Shown piece after piece: positions 6,754 to 13,112 of a stretch of DNA of 13,112 nt (the first letter of the stretch is position 1; every line of letters starts with the position of its first letter). A program made the position numbers and the translations under genes. Under the pieces are notes generated by a model, which did no database searches, had not been told where the DNA came from, and saw only the letters and a program-made list of their open reading frames with translations. The DNA is taken from positions 1 to 13,112 of the forward strand of contig JAFGVR010000196.1 of NCBI GenBank assembly GCA_016937915.1. Reading direction: 5' to 3'. The DNA comes from Campylobacterales bacterium. GTDB lineage: Bacteria > Campylobacterota > Campylobacteria > Campylobacterales > Sulfurimonadaceae.

Positions 6754-9072
6754 ATGAATATAAATCTATCCTCAAAAGCAAAAACATTAGAACAATTAAA
6801 AAATGTAATCACAAATGCAGAGGTATTACCACTTCTTCGTTTTAAAGCTTTTGAGTACCAGATGCAAAAGAGTAGCATCTTAAAAGAGTGTTTTAAACTT
6901 TTTGGCACAAATCTTATAGTTCGCTCATCATCTGCAAATGAGGATAATCTTCAAACTTCAAATGCAGGTGGATTTGATAGTGTTTTAGATGTAAAACTAG
7001 ATGAAGATGCCATAGATGATGCTATAAAGAAAGTTATAGCATCTTATGATACCACCTCAGATAAAGATGAGGTGTTTATTCAACCGATGTTAAAAAATGT
7101 CACGATGCACGGTGTGGTTTTTACTTCAGACATAGATACCCTCTCACCATATTACATCATCAACTATGACACAAGTGGTTCAACCTCAAAAGTTACAGAG
7201 GGTAGTAGTAACGAGCTAAAAACATTGGTGGTGTTTAAAGGGTATCAAGAGATAAAAGATAAAAATGTAGAGTTATTATTAAAAGCCTCAAAAGAGTGTG
7301 AAGAGATATTTGATAATAACTTTTTAGATATAGAGTTTGCATTTAGTGATGATAAACTTTGCATACTCCAAGTTAGAGCTATAGTTAAAAATAAAAAAAC
7401 AGATTTAAGTAGTGTTAAGTTAGAAGATAGCTTAGAAAAAATCTATAAAAAAATTAAAAAACTAAATATAGAACACCCAAAACTTTTAGGTAAAAAAACC
7501 ATCTTTGGTGTGATGCCAGATTGGAACCCTGCAGAGATAATAGGGGTAAAACCAAAAAGACTAGCCCTTTCACTTTACAAAGAGCTTATAACAGATAAGA
7601 TATGGGCATATCAAAGAGACAACTATGGTTATAGAAACTTACGCTCCTTTCCCCTTTTAGTCTCTTTTTTAGGAGTACCATTTATTGATGTGAGAGTATC
7701 ATTTAACTCATTTATACCTAAAAAACTAAATGAAAAGATAGCATCTAAACTTGTTGATTATTATATTGATGAACTTTCTTGTAATACAACTTATCACGAT
7801 AAAGTTGAGTTTGAGATTGTTTATTCGTGCTATTTTTTTGGCATCTCAAAGAGGTTAAAAGTTTTAGAAAAAAATGGTTTTAATAAAAACGAGATAAAGA
7901 GGATAGAGTTTTCACTTTTAGAAGTTACAAATAATATCATCGATAGTAAAAACGGACTATATAAAAAAGATACATTAAAGATAGAAAAACTAAAGTCAAA
8001 CTATGAAACGATAGTAAACTCATCTTTATCTCTCATAGATAAGATATATTGGTTAAACGAGGATTGTAAAAGGTATGGAACACTGCCATTTGCAGGTGTA
8101 GCAAGGGCTGCGTTTATAGCTGTTCAGTTTTTAAACTCTATGGTTGAAGAGAGTGTTATAACTAAAGATGAATACGATAAGTTTTTAAACTCTCTAAATA
8201 CAGTCTCAAAACAGTTAAACAAAGATAGAGCCATTTTAGATAAAAAAGAGTTTTTAGATATCTATGGTCACTTAAGACCTGGAACTTACGATATTACATC
8301 TAAAAGATATGATGAAGATTTTGAAAACTACTTTTCTTTAGATGCTAATAAAGTCTCAGATGAAGATTTTACTTTTTGCGATGAGAAAAAACAACATATA
8401 CAAAAGCTCCTTGATGAAAATGGTATAGACTCAAATGCAAGTGAGTTTATAGGATTTTTAAAAGAAGCTATAGAGGGGCGTGAATATTTAAAATTTGTAT
8501 TTACAAAACATTTAAGTAAGATACTTTTATACATAGAAGAGCTTGGACTAAAACATAATATATCCAGAGAAGATTTAGCATACTTGGATATTCAAAAAAT
8601 ATTAAATCTATACTCAACACTTGATCATAGAGATGTAAAAGATATACTAGAAACTGACATACAAAAAAATAGAGAGTTTTTTGATTATACAAAAGCTATA
8701 AAACTTCCTAGTCTTATTTTAAATGAAGATGATATATATAAATTTTATTTAGAAAAAGATGAACCAAACTTTGTCACACAAAAAAGCATCCAAGCAAAAG
8801 TAGTTCAAAGTGATTATATTTTAAAAACTGATTTAAAAAATACTATAGTTTGTATAAAATCAGCAGACCCAGGGTATGATTATCTTTTTACAAAAAACAT
8901 AGCTGGGCTTATCACATGTTATGGAGGGGCAAACTCTCATATGGCCATACGATGTGCAGAGCTTGGTATCCCCGCTGTTATAGGTTGTGGTGAGAGTAGT
9001 TTTTCAATATTTGAAAAAGCAAATATCATAACTATAGATGCACTAAACAAACAAGTAAAAATATTATCATGA
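6754..9072 (+). CDS. L-glutamine kinase (Cj1418-like, PEP-synthase/PPDK-related)
   Basis: The enzyme is inferred to make L-glutamine phosphate (a phosphoramidate on the side-chain amide nitrogen) from glutamine and ATP, the first step of the MeOPN pathway. The 772-residue chain has an N-terminal PPDK-type ATP-grasp region: VRSSSANED (56-64), AGGFDS (71-76), EVFIQPML near 106, and DIEFAF...LQVRAI with E194, Q206 and R208. A long linker follows, then a C-terminal swivelling phosphohistidine domain, with GGANSHMAIRCAELGIPAV placing the catalytic His at 729. There is no PEP-binding TIM-barrel domain, which excludes an ordinary PEP synthase or PPDK and matches C. jejuni glutamine kinase. The next gene overlaps its stop as ATGA. 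No strong ribosome site precedes ATG 6754. Related kinase-type phosphotransferases exist, so the glutamine assignment leans on the next two genes. Confidence 0.82.
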   Translation: MNINLSSKAKTLEQLKNVITNAEVLPLLRFKAFEYQMQKSSILKECFKLFGTNLIVRSSSANEDNLQTSNAGGFDSVLDVKLDEDAIDDAIKKVIASYDTTSDKDEVFIQPMLKNVTMHGVVFTSDIDTLSPYYIINYDTSGSTSKVTEGSSNELKTLVVFKGYQEIKDKNVELLLKASKECEEIFDNNFLDIEFAFSDDKLCILQVRAIVKNKKTDLSSVKLEDSLEKIYKKIKKLNIEHPKLLGKKTIFGVMPDWNPAEIIGVKPKRLALSLYKELITDKIWAYQRDNYGYRNLRSFPLLVSFLGVPFIDVRVSFNSFIPKKLNEKIASKLVDYYIDELSCNTTYHDKVEFEIVYSCYFFGISKRLKVLEKNGFNKNEIKRIEFSLLEVTNNIIDSKNGLYKKDTLKIEKLKSNYETIVNSSLSLIDKIYWLNEDCKRYGTLPFAGVARAAFIAVQFLNSMVEESVITKDEYDKFLNSLNTVSKQLNKDRAILDKKEFLDIYGHLRPGTYDITSKRYDEDFENYFSLDANKVSDEDFTFCDEKKQHIQKLLDENGIDSNASEFIGFLKEAIEGREYLKFVFTKHLSKILLYIEELGLKHNISREDLAYLDIQKILNLYSTLDHRDVKDILETDIQKNREFFDYTKAIKLPSLILNEDDIYKFYLEKDEPNFVTQKSIQAKVVQSDYILKTDLKNTIVCIKSADPGYDYLFTKNIAGLITCYGGANSHMAIRCAELGIPAVIGCGESSFSIFEKANIITIDALNKQVKILS

Positions 9073-9695
9073 AAAAAATAGCTATAACCCAAAGACTTAC
9101 ACAAAATGACACATATTTTGAAGAGAGGGAGATGCTAGACACTGCATGGGGAAGGTTATTTGAACAAATCGATTTTTTACCGATTGTGTTACCTTATGAA
9201 TGTGATTTTAAAAACTATTTCGATAGCTTAGAGATTGATGGTATATTACTAAGTGGCGGTAATGATTTAAACTCTTTGAACCCAAATGAATTATCTCAAA
9301 AAAGAGATGCATTTGAACTAAAAATAATAAAGTATGCCATAGAAAATAGTATACCATTGTTTGGAGTATGTAGAGGGATGCAGATAATAGCAAAATACTT
9401 TAATGCTTCATTTGAACAAGTAAATAATCAAGTAAATATAAAACATAAGCTCAAAGTCAATGAAAAATCAAAATACTTTGATAAACTAACGAAAATAAAA
9501 ACAGTAAACTCCTTTCATAACTATGCTATAAAAGATATCTGTGATGAGTTTATCATATCTGCTACTAATGAAAAAAATATGATAAAAGCTATAGAACATA
9601 AAAAGCATAAAATCTTTGCTCAAATGTGGCATAGTGAAAGAGTAGTGCCATTTGATAAAAATGAATTAAATTTAATAAAAGAGTTTTTTATATGA
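9069..9695 (+). CDS. Class I glutamine amidotransferase-like hydrolase; probable gamma-glutamyl-CDP-amidate hydrolase (Cj1417-like)
   Basis: This 208-residue stand-alone class I glutaminase domain (peptidase C26-like) contains LLSGGNDLN at 60-68, the nucleophile elbow FGVCRGMQ with Cys101, and the His/Glu pair in AQMWHSER (H188, E190), so the full triad is present. In C. jejuni, Cj1417 hydrolyses CDP-L-glutamine (gamma-glutamyl-CDP-amidate) to glutamate and CDP-phosphoramidate. Here the gene lies between the kinase and cytidylyltransferase genes that would make that substrate, overlapping both by 4 bases (ATGA). There is no synthetase partner domain, as expected for a hydrolase rather than an ammonia donor. 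Without context it could be called a gamma-glutamyl-GABA hydrolase-like (PuuD-type) enzyme. Confidence 0.82.
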   Translation: MKKIAITQRLTQNDTYFEEREMLDTAWGRLFEQIDFLPIVLPYECDFKNYFDSLEIDGILLSGGNDLNSLNPNELSQKRDAFELKIIKYAIENSIPLFGVCRGMQIIAKYFNASFEQVNNQVNIKHKLKVNEKSKYFDKLTKIKTVNSFHNYAIKDICDEFIISATNEKNMIKAIEHKKHKIFAQMWHSERVVPFDKNELNLIKEFFI

Positions 9696-10432
9696 AAGCA
9701 ATAATCTTAGCAGCGGGTCAAGGAAGCAGACTAAGACCACTGACAAATGATAAACCAAAATGTATGGTTGAGTACAAAAACAAATCTATTATAGACTATA
9801 TACTAACAAGTATGAATAGTTGTAATTTATCTAATATAACTATAGTAGATGGGTATAAAAAAGAGGTGTTAGAAGATTATTTAAAAGAGAAAAATATCTC
9901 TTTTTATACAAACGAAAACTACAACTCTACAAACATGGTAAGCACTCTATTTTGTGCAAAAGAGTTTATGGATGATGATTTGATAATCTCTTATGCCGAT
10001 ATAGTTTACGATAAAAAAATACTCCAAAAACTGATAGATTCAAAAGATGATTTTAGTGTAGTTGTAGATAAAAGGTGGAGAGAGCTTTGGTCTCAAAGGA
10101 TGGATAATCCACTCGAAGATGCAGAGACTCTAAAAGTAAAAGATGAAAAAATCATAGAACTTGGTAAAAAACCAAACAGTTATGATGATGTTGAGGGGCA
10201 ATATATAGGACTTATAAAAATCTCTAAAAATATTTTAGATAAAGTTATAGACTACTATGAAAACCTAGATAAAAACGGCATCTATGATGGAAAAGATTTT
10301 AACAACATGTATATGACAAGTTTTATACAGATGATAATAGATAATCTTTTAGATGTAACACCTGTTTTTATAGATGGTGGATGGGTAGAGATAGATTGCT
10401 GTGAAGATTTAAAATCAGAACTTGTGAGTTAA
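9692..10432 (+). CDS. Nucleotidyltransferase; probable phosphoglutamine cytidylyltransferase (Cj1416-like)
   Basis: This 246-residue sugar-nucleotidyltransferase-fold protein has the signature AAGQGSRLRPLTNDKPKCM (7-25), with the nucleotide-binding G-x-G-x-R and the downstream lysine. A metal-binding acidic residue (D103 in ISYADIVYD) and D235 in GGWVEIDCCEDL complete the usual active-site set. The NYNSTNMVSTLFCAKEFM stretch places it with LicC/phosphocholine cytidylyltransferase-like enzymes, the family to which Cj1416 belongs. Cj1416 joins CTP and L-glutamine phosphate to give CDP-L-glutamine. The gene is coupled by ATGA overlap to the hydrolase, and the order kinase-hydrolase-cytidylyltransferase equals that in C. 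jejuni. Choline-phosphate cytidylyltransferase activity is the main alternative, but no choline kinase is nearby. Confidence 0.8.
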   Translation: MKAIILAAGQGSRLRPLTNDKPKCMVEYKNKSIIDYILTSMNSCNLSNITIVDGYKKEVLEDYLKEKNISFYTNENYNSTNMVSTLFCAKEFMDDDLIISYADIVYDKKILQKLIDSKDDFSVVVDKRWRELWSQRMDNPLEDAETLKVKDEKIIELGKKPNSYDDVEGQYIGLIKISKNILDKVIDYYENLDKNGIYDGKDFNNMYMTSFIQMIIDNLLDVTPVFIDGGWVEIDCCEDLKSELVS

Positions 10433-10470
10433 GAAAATTATAGATTTTAGAGATAAAGAGGGCAATATAT

Positions 10471-11550
10471 ATGATAAATAATTCAAAAAATGTACAAAGA
10501 TATATGTTTGGTATGGGTGCGATTGAAAATCTAAAAGTAGTTTTAAATGATTTGGAGTGTTCAAATAAATATGTCATATATTTTATAGATAGTTATTTTA
10601 AAAATCTGGATTTAATAAATAAATTACCTATAAATGAGATGGATGAGATATTTTTTGTTCAAACAAAAGATGAACCAAAAACAGAATTTATAAATAATTT
10701 TAGAGATGCTCTCTTCAAAAAAAATAAACAAAATCCAAAAGCGATAGTTTCTATAGGTGGAGGGTGTACTTTAGACACTGGAAAAGCTGTTGCAAATCTT
10801 TTGACAAATGATGGGGATGCTGAGGATTATCAAGGTTGGGATTTGGTAAAAAATCGTGCAGTATATAAAATAGGTGTCCCAACTATATCTGGGACTGGTG
10901 CAGAAGCTAGTCGAACATGCGTTATGACAAATCCTAAAAATGGTTTAAAACTTGGGATGAATAGTGATTTTACAATTTATGATCAACTTATTTTAGATCC
11001 AGATTTGACTAAAAGCGTTCCAAGAGAGCAGTATTTTTTTACTGGAATGGATACATATCTTCACTGTATAGAATCATTAAATGGAAATTATAGAAACGCT
11101 ATAGGGGATGCTTACTCACATCAAGCTATTTCACTTTGCAGAGAAGTGTTTAACCGTGATGATATGATGAGTGATAAAAACAGAGAAAAGCTTATGGTGG
11201 CATCTTATCTTGGTGGGTGTGCGATAGCAAACAGTTATGTTGGCATCATTCACCCTTTTTCTGCTGGTCTTAGTGTAGTTTTAGATACACACCACTGCAT
11301 TGGTAATTGTATAACTATGAATGCTATGGAGGAGTTTTATCCTAAAGAGTATATAGAATTTATGCAGATGGCACAAAAACAAAATATAAATATACCAAAA
11401 GGTATAGCTTCAAATCTAGATGATGCTGCATATAAAAAATTATATGGTGCTACAGTTATACATGAAAAACCACTTTCTAATGCACTTGGTGATGATTATA
11501 GAAATATTTTAACTTTGGAAAAAGTAACAGAGATTTTTAAAAGGATGTAA
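10471..11550 (+). CDS. kdnB: Iron-containing alcohol dehydrogenase, KdnB-like (Kdo 8-oxidase type)
   Basis: This 359-residue group III (iron-dependent) dehydrogenase has the nucleotide loop SIGGGCTLDTGKAV (94-107) and an apparently complete metal set: D194 and H198 in GMDTYLHC, H261 in IIHPFSAG, and H274/H275 in THHCIGN. Several stretches (FVQTKDEPKT, DYQGWDLVK, PTISGTGAEASRT, LGMNSDFTIYDQLILDP) match my recollection of Shewanella KdnB. KdnB oxidises C8 of Kdo so that an aminotransferase can make 8-amino-3,8-dideoxy-octulosonate (Kdo8N). A DegT aminotransferase follows one base later, as that two-step reaction requires. AAAGAGGG at 10455-10462 supports the ATG. The substrate may be another ulosonic acid or sugar; the dehydrogenase family is certain, the KdnB role likely. 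Confidence 0.72.
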   Translation: MINNSKNVQRYMFGMGAIENLKVVLNDLECSNKYVIYFIDSYFKNLDLINKLPINEMDEIFFVQTKDEPKTEFINNFRDALFKKNKQNPKAIVSIGGGCTLDTGKAVANLLTNDGDAEDYQGWDLVKNRAVYKIGVPTISGTGAEASRTCVMTNPKNGLKLGMNSDFTIYDQLILDPDLTKSVPREQYFFTGMDTYLHCIESLNGNYRNAIGDAYSHQAISLCREVFNRDDMMSDKNREKLMVASYLGGCAIANSYVGIIHPFSAGLSVVLDTHHCIGNCITMNAMEEFYPKEYIEFMQMAQKQNINIPKGIASNLDDAAYKKLYGATVIHEKPLSNALGDDYRNILTLEKVTEIFKRM

Positions 11551-11554
11551 TTTG
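11541..11554 (+). promoter_or_regulatory. Ribosome binding site fixing a TTG start
   Basis: AAGGA (11541-11545) lies 6 bases before TTG at 11552, inside the last codons of the dehydrogenase. No ATG or GTG near the N-terminus gives a family-like start (SYKIPFSGR), so TTG is the best initiation codon. Confidence 0.6.
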
Positions 11555-12727
11555 AGTTATAAGATACCATTTAGTGGAAGAGCTCATAAATATACAGATG
11601 ATGAAAAAGAGATTATATTAAAAGCGATTGATGATGCTGTGCCACTAACACAAGGTAGATATCAAAAAGAGTTTGAAGAAAAATTTGCAAGTTACATAGG
11701 AACTAAATATGCATTTGCCCTCAATAATGCCACTGCAGCCCTAGAACTCTCAGCTCAACTTTGTCAATTTAAAGATGGTGATCAGTTTATATGCCCATCA
11801 CATACATTTACAGCATCAGCTTACCCATTTATAAAAAAAGGTGCTAGACCTGTATGGGCAGATATAGATAAAGATACAAGAGTAGTTACATTAGAGAGTA
11901 TAAAAAGGTGTGTCACTAAAAATACAAAAGCTATAGTGGTAGTACATCTTTATGGTTTTATTATTCCAGAGATTGAGGATATTGCAAATTTTGCAAAAGA
12001 GAATGGGATATTTTTGATAGAAGATGTAGCTCAAGCGATGGGTACTGAGATAGATGAAAAAAAAGCTGGTACTTTTGGAGATTTTGGTGTTTTTTCTTTC
12101 CATTCCCATAAAAATATCACTACACTTGGTGAGGGTGGTATGTTGATAGTAAAAGATAAAAAGTTTGCAGATATACTTCCTATGCTAAGACATAATGGGC
12201 ATTTAGCATGGAATATCCAAAGAGAAAATTACTGGACCCCTGCTATGGGCAATGTTGATTTGCCTCAGTTAAATGGGGAATATCTGATGCCAAACAACTA
12301 TTGTTTAGGTGAAGTTGAGTGTGCACTTGGGATAAAACTGCTTGATAGACTAGATGAGATAAATAAGCAAAAAAGAGCTAGAGCTATAAAATTTATAAAT
12401 AAGCTTGTCCAATACGATATCTTAGAATTTCACAAAGAGGATTCCTTAAAACATAACTATCATCTTTTAGTAGCATATGTTAAAGATGGCAAAAGAGATA
12501 TTTTTATGCAAAAGATGAGTGAGGAAAAATCTATACAATGTGTAGTTCAGTATTATCCACTCAATAGATATGATTTTTATAAAAAACTTGGTTTTGGTTA
12601 CGCTAATTGCAAAAATACAGATGATTTTTTTGATAATATGGTTTCTTTTCCATTTCATCATATGATGAGTGATGATGAATATGAATATCTTTTAACTTCA
12701 ACTATAGAAGTTTTAAAAGAGATTTAG
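11552..12727 (+). CDS. DegT/DnrJ/EryC1/StrS-family PLP sugar aminotransferase (KdnA-type role)
   Basis: This 391-residue fold-type I aminotransferase has SHTFTASAYPFIKKGARPVWADID at about 83-106 (key residues H84, F86 and the D in WADID), the PLP-ring aspartate D158 in IEDVAQA and the Schiff-base lysine K187 in FSFHSHKNIT, followed by GEGG. Such enzymes aminate a keto- or aldehydo-sugar using glutamate or glutamine. Placed one base after the KdnB-like dehydrogenase, it most simply aminates the carbonyl that enzyme makes, as KdnA does in Kdo8N synthesis. Its primary sequence, with an inserted NYWTPAMGNVDLPQLNGEY region at about 226-244, did not strike me as especially close to Shewanella KdnA, so the role rests on context. 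It starts with TTG and ends directly against the next ATG. Confidence 0.8.
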   Translation: MSYKIPFSGRAHKYTDDEKEIILKAIDDAVPLTQGRYQKEFEEKFASYIGTKYAFALNNATAALELSAQLCQFKDGDQFICPSHTFTASAYPFIKKGARPVWADIDKDTRVVTLESIKRCVTKNTKAIVVVHLYGFIIPEIEDIANFAKENGIFLIEDVAQAMGTEIDEKKAGTFGDFGVFSFHSHKNITTLGEGGMLIVKDKKFADILPMLRHNGHLAWNIQRENYWTPAMGNVDLPQLNGEYLMPNNYCLGEVECALGIKLLDRLDEINKQKRARAIKFINKLVQYDILEFHKEDSLKHNYHLLVAYVKDGKRDIFMQKMSEEKSIQCVVQYYPLNRYDFYKKLGFGYANCKNTDDFFDNMVSFPFHHMMSDDEYEYLLTSTIEVLKEI

Positions 12728-13112
12728 ATGGATAATTTACTCGTAGTTATACCAGCTATTAAAAAAAATGCTGTCATAGCAGATCAGTTGGTAAAAAAAC
12801 TAAATGGAATTACACTTATACAAAGAGCGATTGATACAGCAAAAGAGATAACACAAGATATATTTATAATAACAGATTCACAAGAGATATCTTTAATAGC
12901 AGAGAGAAACTATATAAAGTACCATTATGATAATGAGCTTTGTATAAATTCAGAAAATATCATAGATGTTACAAACTCTTTAACATTAAAAACAAAACAA
13001 AATAATATTCTTATATATAGGGCAAATGCACCTTTAGTAGATACTTCTATCCTCAGAGATGCTTATGAATATTTTTTTAAAAACAAAAGTTATATATTAT
13101 CATCTGTTAAAC
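12728..13112 (+). CDS. CMP-sugar-type cytidylyltransferase (KdsB/NeuA family), 5' part only
   Basis: The first 128 codons are present and the gene runs off the right edge. It begins immediately after the aminotransferase stop. The start LVVIPA, NGITLIQRAIDTAKEI (about 27-42), FIITDSQEISLIAE and ILIYRANAPLVDTSIL fit the N-terminal half of acylneuraminate/Kdo cytidylyltransferases, which couple CTP to an ulosonic acid. In context it would activate the amino-ulosonic acid made by the two upstream genes. Odd point: the CTP-binding loop that normally reads R-G-G-S-K/R-x-x-x-K-N after IPA is IKKNAVIADQL, of the same length but lacking the usual Arg, Ser and Lys residues. The enzyme may therefore be altered in substrate or inactive. 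The C-terminal half is not visible, and a fusion to another domain is possible. Confidence 0.68.
   Translation, partial: MDNLLVVIPAIKKNAVIADQLVKKLNGITLIQRAIDTAKEITQDIFIITDSQEISLIAERNYIKYHYDNELCINSENIIDVTNSLTLKTKQNNILIYRANAPLVDTSILRDAYEYFFKNKSYILSSVK

Noticed and set aside
6754..9072. PEP synthase or pyruvate phosphate dikinase
   Set aside because: The ATP-grasp and phosphohistidine domains are present, but the C-terminal PEP-binding barrel is absent; the protein ends about 43 residues after the active histidine.
9692..10432. Choline-phosphate cytidylyltransferase (LicC) for phosphocholine decoration
   Set aside because: The fold is the same, but no choline kinase, transporter or LicD is present, and the coupling to hydrolase and glutamine kinase genes fits Cj1416.
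423..12661. Minus-strand open frames of 60-110 codons
   Set aside because: All lie inside well-supported plus-strand genes, have low-complexity Leu/Ile/Phe/Ser-rich translations and show no family motifs.
1..13112. CRISPR arrays, tRNA or rRNA genes, complete insertion sequences
   Set aside because: No regularly spaced repeats, cloverleaf-like segments, rRNA-like stretches or paired terminal repeats around a transposase were found.

Overview
The window looks like a flagellar glycosylation or surface-glycan locus of a Campylobacterota (epsilonproteobacterial) genome, in the Arcobacter/Sulfurimonas/Campylobacter range. The DNA is very AT-rich. The first 101 bases encode a flagellin C-terminus ending in QQNVMKLLQ, as in Campylobacter-type flagellins, and the next gene is a Maf (DUF115) motility accessory factor. 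Every convincing gene is on the + strand, and most are butted or overlapping, so long polycistronic units are likely.

Layout. (1) 3-162: flagellin end plus a rho-independent terminator. A sigma-28-type promoter (TCAAGTTT-N11-TCCGATAT) overlaps the distal half of the terminator and would drive maf. (2) 217-4581: maf, a P-loop sulfotransferase-fold protein and an APS-kinase-family protein, overlapping by 14 and 4 bases. (3) 4582-5527: a spacer with two hairpins and a possible 24-codon ORF, then an Rpn-type PD-(D/E)XK nuclease, probably an accessory insertion. (4) 5552-6741: a SAM methyltransferase and a secreted small protein broken by an in-frame stop. (5) 6754-10432: three translationally coupled genes matching the Campylobacter jejuni O-methyl phosphoramidate (MeOPN) pathway: glutamine kinase (Cj1418-like), gamma-glutamyl-CDP-amidate hydrolase (Cj1417-like) and phosphoglutamine cytidylyltransferase (Cj1416-like). 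(6) 10471-13112: a KdnB-like iron alcohol dehydrogenase, a DegT-family sugar aminotransferase and the start of a CMP-sugar-type cytidylyltransferase, cut by the window edge.

How the genes may work together (inference). L-glutamine is phosphorylated on its amide, coupled to CMP and hydrolysed to CDP-phosphoramidate. The APS-kinase-like protein, read here as a Cj1415-type CDP-phosphoramidate kinase, adds a 3'-phosphate. The resulting donor resembles PAPS, so the adjacent sulfotransferase-fold protein is a good candidate phosphoramidate transferase, and the methyltransferase could cap the group. The KdnB/aminotransferase/cytidylyltransferase genes suggest an amino-ulosonic acid (Kdo8N-like) sugar, and Maf suggests the flagellin as acceptor. 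In C. jejuni this chemistry decorates the capsule; a link to flagellar glycan would be new. The assignments rest on motifs, gene order and remembered family features, not on a database search.
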